From positions 1 to 12,260 of the forward strand of contig JBLHLC010000073.1 in NCBI GenBank assembly GCA_047619685.1: 12,260 bases of DNA, given 5' to 3'. This document shows, piece after piece, positions 1 to 6,648 of this stretch. The stretch's first letter is position 1. Every line of letters begins with the position of its first letter. The stretch comes from JABDJZ01 sp047619685. Its GTDB lineage: Bacteria > Bacteroidota > Rhodothermia > Rhodothermales > UBA10348. The notes beneath the pieces are model-generated. The model searched no databases and was not told the DNA's origin. It was given only the letters and a program-made list of their open reading frames with translations. Both the position numbers and the translations under genes were made by a program.

Positions 1-727
1 TGGCCTCCGTTCTGGCCTGTCGACGCTCTGCGAGCGCCTCCTTGCGCATCTCCTTCCGCTCAAGCCTTTCAACGGCGTAATTCTGCCATCCGGCTTTGGA
101 CTTCTTTCCGGCGTTGACGAACAGGTTTTCGACCCGGTCCAGGGATCGTTGAATGTCGTGATCTACGATGAGTAGCACCGTCACAGCCAGGAGAAGGACA
201 AGGAGTCCGAAAGAACCAGGCCGGCCAAAAACCTGATCCATCCATCCAGCCAGGCCTTCGCCGACCGCTCCGGCCCACGCAATCATCTCTGACTCGCCGA
301 CAAGTCCGATCCATCCCAAAAGCGTGGCCAGGACCAGTGCTCCACCCAGGACCAGCCCGGACACCAGAGGCAGAAACAGCGCGATCTTGTTGCGGAACCA
401 GATCCAGCCCCAGCTTCCCAAAAGGACCGGAAAGAGAAGTGAGCAGTAGCCCAGAAGCCCGGGAACCAGATGAAAGGCTACCCACGAACCCGTGAGCCCA
501 AGGGCATTGAGAGCCCGGTCATCGCCGGGGTCCAGGAGCGCGTCCAGCGAAAACCTGCGAGCCAGCCTGTTGTCCTGCGGATCGTAGGAGATGATTGCCA
601 GGAGGACAAGCGCCGAGATCACCAGAAGGATGAGGCCCAAGATCTCTCTTTTTCTCTGCCCGGAGACAAACTGCTGGGCGTCGGGCTTCTTCTTGGCCGT
701 GCTGCGTTTCTTGACGGTAGATGCCAT
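1..727 (-). CDS. ftsK: DNA translocase FtsK, N-terminal membrane domain (3' end outside window)
   Basis: The frame stays open from an ATG at 727 down to the window edge, giving 242 codons without a stop, so only the N-terminus is seen. It starts with a Lys/Arg-rich cytoplasmic segment (residues 5-27). Four hydrophobic spans follow, at about 28-46, 82-110, 115-140 and 173-188, with a SYDP turn after the first (47-50) and an ALGLTGSW segment before the second. This is the four-segment membrane anchor of FtsK/SpoIIIE translocases. After residue 190 the chain becomes highly charged, as expected for the linker that leads to the RecA-like motor. By family knowledge, FtsK sits at the division septum and pumps chromosomal DNA toward dif for dimer resolution. 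The motor and gamma domains lie to the left and cannot be checked, so the name rests on the membrane domain alone. The start lies 9 bases after the comB stop, suggesting co-transcription. Confidence 0.82.
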   Translation of the reverse strand, partial: MASTVKKRSTAKKKPDAQQFVSGQRKREILGLILLVISALVLLAIISYDPQDNRLARRFSLDALLDPGDDRALNALGLTGSWVAFHLVPGLLGYCSLLFPVLLGSWGWIWFRNKIALFLPLVSGLVLGGALVLATLLGWIGLVGESEMIAWAGAVGEGLAGWMDQVFGRPGSFGLLVLLLAVTVLLIVDHDIQRSLDRVENLFVNAGKKSKAGWQNYAVERLERKEMRKEALAERRQARTEA

Positions 728-736
728 GCTCGGAAC

Positions 737-1531
737 CTAAGGCTGCGTTTCGACCGATGAAAGGTTGGCCGTCGGGGTCAGGCGGGCGGGGTCTCCCGAG
801 GATGCCAGAACGAGTCGCTGTTCCCGCAGTCGCGGCACGACACCAATGGTGTCTATTCCGATACAAACGGCAATGTCGTCGCCATGGCCCATTTCAACCA
901 GCCGTCGTGCGTGATTGCACCGCCCGATTGGCAGAGAGAGGTCTTCCTCATCGTGTTTGTACTGCCACAGCGCCATGTAGGCAGTATCGGACAGGTCTGC
1001 CGGACTCTCGCCGTCCAGAAGCAGGCTGACGATCATCCCCGCGCAGAGGGTGTCCTCAAGCGAGACCCGATGCTGCCAGCCGGCACACACGATGGTGACG
1101 TCTCGATCGGCCTGCCGAACGGCGTCCACAACCGCCCGAACATTGATGAATCCACCAATCAGGACTTCCTCCGCCGCCTTCGCCGCGAGAATGGCGGGCG
1201 TCCCGTTTGTGGTGCTGAGAATCAGGGTCTTGCCGTCAACCACCTCTCTGGTGTATTCGCTCGGCGAGTTTCCCAGGGCGTAGCCCTCAATCTTGTGCCC
1301 ACCTCGCTCACCGCCCAGCAGATACCTGTCGGGATCCAGTGCCGACGCGATCCGACCAGCTTCCCCCATGTCAGGCACCGGGATCACTTCCCGTGCTCCG
1401 TTAGCAAGGGCAGTGGCAATAGTCGTGCTTGCGCGCAGCACGTCTACGGCCACGACAGTCCGACCCTTGACGTCCTCGGCAGTCAGACTGGAGGCGGTCA
1501 GGAAAATCTCTATGTCTCGCTCGAACACCAT
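737..1531 (-). CDS. comB: Probable 2-phosphosulfolactate phosphatase (ComB family)
   Basis: This is a complete 264-residue protein of normal length for the ComB family, which hydrolyses 2-phospho-3-sulfolactate to sulfolactate. Family-like motifs appear in order: VDVLRASTT (29-37), GGERGG (73-78), GNSP (87-90), TTNGT (107-111) and a C-AG...SLEDTLCAG block (149-165). No signal peptide or membrane segment is visible, so it should be cytosolic and probably Mg-dependent. In methanogens the reaction belongs to coenzyme M synthesis. Many bacteria carry the family with no coenzyme M pathway, where sulfolactate formation is one proposed role, so the true substrate here is uncertain. The ATG lies 4 bases after the gcvT stop (TAG, then a second TAG), and the stop lies 9 bases before ftsK. 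No other sulfonate gene is present in the window. Confidence 0.88.
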   Translation of the reverse strand: MVFERDIEIFLTASSLTAEDVKGRTVVAVDVLRASTTIATALANGAREVIPVPDMGEAGRIASALDPDRYLLGGERGGHKIEGYALGNSPSEYTREVVDGKTLILSTTNGTPAILAAKAAEEVLIGGFINVRAVVDAVRQADRDVTIVCAGWQHRVSLEDTLCAGMIVSLLLDGESPADLSDTAYMALWQYKHDEEDLSLPIGRCNHARRLVEMGHGDDIAVCIGIDTIGVVPRLREQRLVLASSGDPARLTPTANLSSVETQP

Positions 1532-1535
1532 TCTA

Positions 1536-2633
1536 CTACTTGTGGAGAGGAGGCCTCTTTACTTCTGCCGGCAACGTCCGGTTGCGGACCTTGATACCTA
1601 TTTGGCTCCCGGCCGTTCTATAGTCGGGTAGATTTTGCACGTAGCCCATACCGATCCCGGCGCCCAGGGTCGGCGATTGCGTGCCGCTGGTCACGATTCC
1701 AATCAAGTCGCCAGCCGTATTTACGATTTCGCATCCGGCGCGGGGAATGCCACGACCTTCTACCGTGAATGCCACCAGCCGGCGCGCCAGACCCGCTTCT
1801 TTAGCCGCCACCAGCGCGTCACGCCCAATAAAGTCCCCCGCATCCAGCTTCACAAGCCAATTGAGGCCGGCCTCCAGCGGATTGGTGGTCGTGGTCATGT
1901 CGTTGCCGTACAGGCAGTAACCCGCTTCCAGCCGGAGCGTGTCGCGGCATCCCAGGCCCGTAGGCTTGAGTCCCCGAGAGGCACCCGCCGCCGCCACGGC
2001 CTCCCAGACCTTCACGGCGTCCCCGGAGTCGCAGTAAATCTCGAGACCTTTCTCACCCGTGTATCCGGTGTGAGAAAGGATGACCCTGTCGCATCCAAGG
2101 AAACTGCCGGGCTCTGGCCGGATGAAGCGATAGAAGGGCAGCGGGCTCAGGTCCACGTCGGCGACGTCGGAGACAATATCAAACGCGGCCGGTCCCTGCA
2201 CGGCAATCAGAGCCATCTCAGCAGAACGGTCGGTCAGTTCGGCGCCAATCTGGTTGTTGGCATGCATCCAGGCGATGTCCGTCTCGATGTTGGCGGCGTT
2301 AATCACCAGGAGGTAGAGCTCTTCCTCAAGCCTGTAGACGAGCAGATCGTCTACGACGCCTCCGTCTGGCCTACACATCACCGTGTACATCGCCTTGCCG
2401 TCGTCCAGTGCCGAGACATCATTGGTCACCAGATTCTGGATAAACGCCGCCGCCTCCGGGCCCTGGACGAAGACCTCGCCCATATGGCTTACGTCAAACA
2501 TTCCCGCGGCCGTACGCACGGCGTGGTGTTCGTCAATGATGCTCCCGTAGTGGACGGGCATGTCGTACCCGGCGAATTCCATCATTCGCGCGCCAAGTGC
2601 GACATGTATCTGGTGTAGTGGAGTAAGCTGCAT
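1536..2633 (-). CDS. gcvT: Aminomethyltransferase (glycine cleavage system T protein)
   Basis: T protein transfers the methylene group of H-protein-bound aminomethyl-lipoate to tetrahydrofolate, giving 5,10-methylene-THF and ammonia. From ATG 2633 it is 365 residues, the usual length. It opens with a TPLH...GARMMEFAGYDMPVHY segment (4-29), then GMFDVSHMGE (44-53), TNDVSALDDGKAMYT (70-84) and GGVVDDLLVY (91-100), whose DD pair includes the acidic residue family members use at the folate site. Further on are SHTGYTGEKGLEIY, GCRDTLRLEAGYCLYGND and a C-terminal VTSGTQSPTLGAGIGMGYV. The frame is open further upstream to an ATG at 2687, which would overlap tyrA by 29 bases. I prefer 2633 because relatives begin just before TPL, and this start leaves a 25-base gap to tyrA. 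Neither start has a clear Shine-Dalgarno. The other gcv genes (H, P) are not in the window. Confidence 0.95.
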   Translation of the reverse strand: MQLTPLHQIHVALGARMMEFAGYDMPVHYGSIIDEHHAVRTAAGMFDVSHMGEVFVQGPEAAAFIQNLVTNDVSALDDGKAMYTVMCRPDGGVVDDLLVYRLEEELYLLVINAANIETDIAWMHANNQIGAELTDRSAEMALIAVQGPAAFDIVSDVADVDLSPLPFYRFIRPEPGSFLGCDRVILSHTGYTGEKGLEIYCDSGDAVKVWEAVAAAGASRGLKPTGLGCRDTLRLEAGYCLYGNDMTTTTNPLEAGLNWLVKLDAGDFIGRDALVAAKEAGLARRLVAFTVEGRGIPRAGCEIVNTAGDLIGIVTSGTQSPTLGAGIGMGYVQNLPDYRTAGSQIGIKVRNRTLPAEVKRPPLHK

Positions 2634-2658
2634 GAAGCGTGTGAGTGCAGAGTCGTGA

Positions 2659-3756
2659 CTAGAGACGATACGCGTGGAGTCCGGCATCGGCCAGGGACGC
2701 TACGGCGCCATTTGCCGAATTGTCATCCTTGAATCCGAGGCGGAATGTACCTCCCGTGCCTTCGCGGATCTTGAGCAGTTCGATGTCTTTGACGTCAGCG
2801 CCGGCGTCGGATAGGGCGGTGATGATACTGAGGAGTGCGCCGGGCTCGTCCGGCGTGTAGACAAAGACGTCCGACAGCGGGTTAAGAAAACCCTTGGAGG
2901 TTGCCGGCACGGCGTTTCTGATGGCGGCGGCGCTTCGGAACTCCGTTGCGACGGCCTCCAGGTCGTCTTCGGCGATCCTGTTACGCAGTCGTTGAAGGGA
3001 TGCCGCAAATCTGGCGAGTTCGTCCAGAATCGGGCCGTGGTTGCCGACAAGGATGTCTCGCCACATCTCGAATGAGGAGGATGCGATCCTGGTCATGTCC
3101 CGAAAGCCTCCCGCGGCCAGCCGGGCGCTATCTGAATCGTCGGCGATTTGGTTGACCAGCGCTACCGCCATCAGTTGAGGCAGGTGCGATACCCTTGCGG
3201 CGGCCGCGTCATGCGCCTGCGTGTCCATCACCATGATGCGGGCGCCCGTCCGCTCAATAAGCCCCGTCAGGCTCGAGAAGGCCTTGGAACTCGGGTCCGT
3301 GGGGCACAGGACATAAACCGCATTCTCAAAAAGGACGGCGTCCGCATGGGCGATTCCCCGCTTTTCCGAGCCGGTCATGGGGTGACCGCCGATAAACTCC
3401 ACGCCTTCGGGCAAGACCCGGTCGGCCTGCTCGCGGATGGGCCTCTTGACGGAGCCTACGTCTGTCACGCAGGTGCCGGGCCGAAGGAAGGGGCTCATTT
3501 CCTCCAACAGTGTGAGGCTTGCGCCCAGGGGAGCCGCTATAAAGACGATCTCGGCATCCAAAACCGCTGCTTCTATCGAGGCCGCGGGTGTGTCAATAGC
3601 ACCCCTTGCCTTGGCCAGGTCCAGGACATCGGGGTCGTCAAACCCCGTGATGTGAAGCCCCGAAACATGACGCTTCAAAGCCAAGGCCAGTGAACCGCCG
3701 ATGAGGCCCAGGCCCATGATGGCAATGCGTTTCGGAAGGCTGGCGGTTTCGGGCAT
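2659..3756 (-). CDS. tyrA: Prephenate dehydrogenase with C-terminal ACT domain
   Basis: This enzyme oxidatively decarboxylates prephenate to 4-hydroxyphenylpyruvate with NAD(P)+ in tyrosine synthesis. From ATG 3756 it is 365 residues. The N-terminal Rossmann fold carries GLGLIGGS (15-22). The catalytic segment has DVGSVK with Ser102 and GGHPMTGSEKRG with His125, at the spacing seen in characterised TyrA proteins. A helical dimerisation region follows with HLPQLMAVAL. Residues from about 292 onward form an ACT domain (VFVYTPDEPGALLSIITALSD, then a DVKDIELLKIRE strand-helix), the usual site of tyrosine feedback inhibition. No chorismate mutase domain is fused. A GTG at 3801 would add 15 residues; I prefer the ATG because relatives begin only a few residues before the Rossmann strand. 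It is the first gene of the tyrA-gcvT-comB-ftsK run. Confidence 0.93.
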   Translation of the reverse strand: MPETASLPKRIAIMGLGLIGGSLALALKRHVSGLHITGFDDPDVLDLAKARGAIDTPAASIEAAVLDAEIVFIAAPLGASLTLLEEMSPFLRPGTCVTDVGSVKRPIREQADRVLPEGVEFIGGHPMTGSEKRGIAHADAVLFENAVYVLCPTDPSSKAFSSLTGLIERTGARIMVMDTQAHDAAAARVSHLPQLMAVALVNQIADDSDSARLAAGGFRDMTRIASSSFEMWRDILVGNHGPILDELARFAASLQRLRNRIAEDDLEAVATEFRSAAAIRNAVPATSKGFLNPLSDVFVYTPDEPGALLSIITALSDAGADVKDIELLKIREGTGGTFRLGFKDDNSANGAVASLADAGLHAYRL

Positions 3757-3911
3757 TCCCCAAGATAGCGCGAAGGGTGGCGCGGGGATCCGCCCGTTCA
3801 CACACGCAGGGTGAAGATGAGTTGAGATCAGAGAGAATGGGGTCCCGAGGGTAACGGTGATCGTATCTTTCTGCGTTAATCACTCTTGTGTTACCTCAAC
3901 CGGAATATCGA
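3757..3911. promoter_or_regulatory. Divergent intergenic region between tyrA and gcdH
   Basis: This 155-base gap separates two genes that point away from each other, so by inference it holds the promoters of the tyrA operon and of gcdH. A TATCTTTC string (3864-3871) resembles the Bacteroidota -7 element TAnnTTTG, but I find no convincing partner at -33 and cannot assign a start site. No clear operator palindrome or riboswitch-like structure is visible. If the longer GTG starts of tyrA (3801) and gcdH (3888) are used, the gap shrinks to about 86 bases. Confidence 0.4.
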
Positions 3912-5168
3912 ATGGCGAAGCCAACGTTCAACGCGGAAGACGCCTTCAATTTTGAGTCACTCCTGTCTGAGGAGGACCGCCTGATCATGGAAACTGCGCG
4001 TGACTACGCGCAATCCCGACTCGAGCCCTGCGCGCTGGAGGGGAATCAGGAAGGCATTTTTCACGACCATATTCCGACCGAGATGGGAGAACTCGGACTC
4101 CTGGGTGCGACCATACCCGAGGAGTACGGTGGGGTGGGCGCGTCCTATATGGCCTACGGCCTCGTGGCGCGAGAACTGGAGCGGGTAGATTCCGGATACC
4201 GGTCGTTCGCCTCGGTCCAGTCTTCCCTGGTGATGCACCCGATCCACGCGTTTGGCACGGAAGAGCAGAAGCAGAAGTACCTCCCCAAGCTGGCGACAGC
4301 GGAGTTGATTGGCTGTTTCGGACTGACCGAGCCCGATCACGGGAGCGACCCGGGGTCGATGACGACCACGGCCCTGCGCCGGGACGGCGGCTGGGTGCTC
4401 AACGGCGCCAAGATGTGGATCACCAATTCGCCGGTGGCCGATCTGGCGGTTGTTTGGGCCAAGGCCAAGGAGACCTCAAGTGACCCCGGAGTCATTCGCG
4501 GATTCCTGCTTGAACGGGAGATGGACGGTTTCTCGACGCCGGTGACCCACAACAAGATGTCTCTCCGAGCTTCGCACACGGGCGAAATCGTTATGGAAGA
4601 CGTCTTTGTGCCGGACAACATGGTATTTCCGGATGTGACCGGGCTTCGCGGGCCGTTCTCGTGTCTGAATAGTGCGCGCTATGGTATCGTCTGGGGCACC
4701 CTTGGCGCGGCAGAGAACTGCTACCACCGTGCCCTCCAGTATGTCATGGAGCGCAAGCAGTTTGGGTACCCACTGGGCGCCATGCAGCTCGTGCAGACCA
4801 AACTGGCCAACATGGTCACTCAGATCACGCAGATGCAGCTGTTGGCCCATCGGCTTGGGCAACTGAAGGATGCCGGCCAGGCACATCCGGCGATGATCTC
4901 ACTGGCCAAGCGGAATAACTGTGGGACCGCGCTGGAGATTGCGCGGGTGGCGCGCGACATGCTGGGCGGCAATGGCATCACCGGCGAGTTCCGCGTGATA
5001 CACCACATGGTCAATCTGGAGAGCGTCAACACGTACGAGGGGACCTACGACATTCACGGCCTCATTCTGGGGCGGCAGTTGACTGGTATCCAGTCGTTCA
5101 CGCCGCGAGGTAATGACATGCCTGAGGAGGTATCCGTGTCGAGGCCTGCGATGGCTCGGTCCAACTAG
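3912..5168 (+). CDS. gcdH: Glutaryl-CoA dehydrogenase (acyl-CoA dehydrogenase family)
   Basis: This flavoprotein oxidises and decarboxylates glutaryl-CoA to crotonyl-CoA in lysine, tryptophan and benzoyl-CoA breakdown, passing electrons to ETF. From ATG 3912 it is 418 residues. The acyl-CoA dehydrogenase fold is complete: MGELGLLGATIPEEYGG in the N-terminal helical domain, CFGLTEPDHGSDPGSM and GAKMWITNSPVADL at the flavin site in the beta domain, and RKQFGYPL then ARDMLGGNGI in the C-terminal domain. Two features point to this subfamily: VDSGYR with Arg97, matching the Arg that binds the glutaryl carboxylate, and NTYEGTYDIHGL with Glu376 as catalytic base. A GTG at 3888 would add 8 residues; I chose the ATG as the more usual start. 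About 17 residues after the conserved end (SFTPRG) form a polar tail not needed for the fold. No other lysine-degradation gene lies nearby. Confidence 0.93.
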   Translation: MAKPTFNAEDAFNFESLLSEEDRLIMETARDYAQSRLEPCALEGNQEGIFHDHIPTEMGELGLLGATIPEEYGGVGASYMAYGLVARELERVDSGYRSFASVQSSLVMHPIHAFGTEEQKQKYLPKLATAELIGCFGLTEPDHGSDPGSMTTTALRRDGGWVLNGAKMWITNSPVADLAVVWAKAKETSSDPGVIRGFLLEREMDGFSTPVTHNKMSLRASHTGEIVMEDVFVPDNMVFPDVTGLRGPFSCLNSARYGIVWGTLGAAENCYHRALQYVMERKQFGYPLGAMQLVQTKLANMVTQITQMQLLAHRLGQLKDAGQAHPAMISLAKRNNCGTALEIARVARDMLGGNGITGEFRVIHHMVNLESVNTYEGTYDIHGLILGRQLTGIQSFTPRGNDMPEEVSVSRPAMARSN

Positions 5169-5230
5169 GGCTCACGCCGGTTGAAACCGGTGCAGGGATC
5201 GGAACGTAACCCGGAATTCATCTAGAGACA

Positions 5231-5235
5231 GGGAG
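5231..5235 (+). promoter_or_regulatory. Ribosome binding site of the small membrane protein gene
   Basis: GGGAG sits 6 bases before the ATG at 5242. It is one of the few clear Shine-Dalgarno sites in this window and supports both the reality of the small gene and its chosen start. Confidence 0.6.
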
Positions 5236-5241
5236 CGCATC

Positions 5242-5580
5242 ATGCCACCAGAAATCATGGCCATCGCAATCATCGCAATCGTTGCGGGGACGATCCTGAG
5301 GCTGACCCAGATGAGTTTGGCGCACCGCGAAGGACGCTCAGGTGTCAGCGGCGGGAAGACCTCTTCCAACAGTTCCAGCGTCACGACCAGCGAGCTCGAG
5401 CGCATGCTACAGAAGGCCGTCAAAAAGGCAACGGATCCCCTGATAGAACGGATGGATGAGCTCGAAGACCGGGTCGGTACGCAGGCGGCCCTGCCAGAAG
5501 CCGCGACTCTGATAGAATTCGATGAGGTATTCGAGGACCGGGAGCGAGCCATGGCGCCCAAAAAACAGCGGACGCGGTAG
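5242..5580 (+). CDS. Small single-pass membrane protein with coiled-coil segment (PspB-like layout), function unknown
   Basis: This 112-residue protein is not one I can name with confidence. Residues 4-19 are a short, very hydrophobic Ile/Ala-rich span that should anchor it with the N-terminus outside. A charged HREGR stretch (28-32), a Ser/Thr/Gly-rich linker (33-50) and an amphipathic, probably coiled-coil helix (50-78, ELERMLQKAVKKA and MDELEDRV) follow. An acidic patch (about 92-101) and a basic tail (KKQRTR) end it. The order membrane span, REGR-like turn, coiled coil recalls PspB of the phage-shock response, but there is no pspA or pspC here and the protein is longer than PspB, so this is only resemblance. 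Support for a real gene comes from GGGAG at 5231-5235 placed 6 bases before the ATG, sensible composition, and tight spacing to rsgA, 8 bases downstream. Confidence 0.72.
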   Translation: MPPEIMAIAIIAIVAGTILRLTQMSLAHREGRSGVSGGKTSSNSSSVTTSELERMLQKAVKKATDPLIERMDELEDRVGTQAALPEAATLIEFDEVFEDRERAMAPKKQRTR

Positions 5581-5582
5581 GA
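5579..5582 (+). promoter_or_regulatory. Ribosome binding site that sets the rsgA TTG start
   Basis: AGGA at 5579-5582 lies 6 bases before TTG 5589 and shares its first two bases with the TAG stop (5578-5580) of the upstream gene. No ATG in the rsgA frame lies near the conserved N-terminus, so this site favours TTG as the real start. It also suggests that ribosomes ending the upstream gene reinitiate on rsgA. Confidence 0.55.
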
Positions 5583-5588
5583 ATTGGA

Positions 5589-6563
5589 TTGCTGACGTCC
5601 GAACGCGTTGGGACTGAGCAGGGGACGGTCCACGGGACGGTCGTCCGATCCACGGGGAGTTGGTACGATGTGCAGTCAGGCGACCGGCTGATTCCGTCCA
5701 GGGTGCGCGGTCGATTTCGGCTCACCCGCGGTAAAGAGACCAGTCCGGTGGTAGTGGGAGACTCGGTTGAGGTCAGACTCGGCGACGACGACACCGGGCT
5801 TATAGTCGGTATAGGAGAACGGTCGCGCTGCCTTTTGAGGCGGGCCGCCGGAAAGCAGATCGGGAGGTCGCATGTGATCGCGGCCAACGTGGATTTTGCC
5901 TGGGTCGTCCAGGCCGCTGATCAGCCCAAGTTCAATCCGGGCTTCGTGGACCGATTCCTGGTGATGGCTGCCAGCAACCAGTTACCGGCCGGCATCATTG
6001 TCAACAAGCGGGATATCCTGCTGGACCGCGCGGCCAGATCTGCTTTGGGCGAGTGGCGAACACTCTACGAGGACCTCGGATATGAGGTGATCTACGTTAG
6101 CGCCCATACCGGCCGAGGCCTGAGAAAGCTGAAGAAAAGACTCCGCGGCAAGATTTCCGTCATGGCGGGGCCATCCGGCGTCGGAAAGTCCAGTTTGATG
6201 AACGAGGTCTGTCCGGACCTTGATCTCCGGACTGGGGAGGTCAGCGAGGCCACCGGCAAGGGCGTTCACACCACGACCGTCGCCTCGTTGCACAGGTTGA
6301 AGAAAGATGGCTTCGTGGTCGATACGCCCGGACTCAGGGAGTTCGGACTAATTGGCCTGGACCCTCCACACCTGTCGCATTACTTCCCCGAAATGGCGCC
6401 GCTGCTACCCCAGTGCCGATTTCAGAACTGTACGCACGATCATGAGCCCAATTGCGCCATAAAGAAGGGCGTTGAGAAAGGGGATCTCAATCTTGGCCGA
6501 TACGAATCGTACATCGGCATGCTCAATTCGCTCCACCTGGGCGACGCCGACGTCGGCCGATGA
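5589..6563 (+). CDS. rsgA: Small ribosomal subunit biogenesis GTPase RsgA
   Basis: RsgA is a circularly permuted GTPase that binds late 30S precursors and checks decoding-centre maturation. The 324-residue protein has the expected three parts. An N-terminal OB-fold covers about 13-85 (GTVVRSTGSWYDV, then VVGDSVEVRL). The permuted G domain shows G4 NKRD (139-142) and a VSAHTGRG G5 region first, then G1 GPSGVGKSS (194-202), the GKGVHTTT switch and G3 DTPG (245-248). A C-terminal zinc site has Cys276, Cys281, His283 and Cys289 in CX4CXHX5C spacing. Translation starts at TTG with a good AGGA site. The gene is probably translated together with the small membrane protein gene upstream. Its last codons run into the first copy of a 21-base direct repeat, so the extreme C-terminus (after about residue 315) may be non-conserved. 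Confidence 0.96.
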   Translation: MLTSERVGTEQGTVHGTVVRSTGSWYDVQSGDRLIPSRVRGRFRLTRGKETSPVVVGDSVEVRLGDDDTGLIVGIGERSRCLLRRAAGKQIGRSHVIAANVDFAWVVQAADQPKFNPGFVDRFLVMAASNQLPAGIIVNKRDILLDRAARSALGEWRTLYEDLGYEVIYVSAHTGRGLRKLKKRLRGKISVMAGPSGVGKSSLMNEVCPDLDLRTGEVSEATGKGVHTTTVASLHRLKKDGFVVDTPGLREFGLIGLDPPHLSHYFPEMAPLLPQCRFQNCTHDHEPNCAIKKGVEKGDLNLGRYESYIGMLNSLHLGDADVGR

Positions 6564-6621
6564 CTACGCGGTCGATGCCGAGACGGCCGATTGCCGGGCG
6601 CGGCCGATGACTACGCGGTCG
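6554..6621. repeat. 21-base perfect direct repeat across the rsgA stop
   Basis: The same 21 bases, beginning CGGCCGATGACTACG and ending CGGTCG, occur at 6554-6574 and 6601-6621, a period of 47 bases. The core CGGCCGAT occurs a third time at 6584-6591. The first copy spans the last codons and TGA stop of rsgA, and the second is non-coding. The flanking bases differ, so the identity is limited to the 21 bases. It could be a short local duplication or a protein or RNA site; the sequence does not decide. Confidence 0.8.
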
Positions 6622-6625
6622 TAAC

Positions 6626-6641
6626 GGTGCCATTTGGCACC
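6626..6641. terminator. Inverted repeat between convergent rsgA and topA, possible two-way terminator
   Basis: GGTGCC (6626-6631) and GGCACC (6636-6641) pair perfectly around an ATTT loop; an A-T pair can extend the stem to 7. It lies between the two 3' ends, just 8 bases from the topA stop, where a shared terminator would be expected. No T-run follows on either strand, so it is not a classical intrinsic terminator and may only protect or mark 3' ends. Confidence 0.4.
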
Positions 6642-6648
6642 TGACGTC

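Noticed and set aside
69..485. 138-codon minus-strand frame at the left edge
   Set aside because: It is in a different frame from the four-span FtsK membrane domain, which covers the same bases and runs off the edge. The alternative translation has no motif.
1635..2618. 327-codon open frame on the plus strand opposite gcvT
   Set aside because: It is a mirror of the gcvT coding frame. There is no start-site support or family motif, and gcvT is unmistakable on the other strand.
5125..5130. Perfect AGGAGG followed by an in-frame GTG near the end of gcdH
   Set aside because: The only frame it could serve runs 10 codons to the gcdH stop, in the same frame. Codons for Glu-Glu explain the bases, so it is not taken as a start of a hidden gene.
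5175..5192. Weak hairpin (CCGG...CCGG with TTGAAA loop) after the gcdH stop
   Set aside because: The stem is at most six pairs with one wobble and no T-run follows, too weak to call a terminator.
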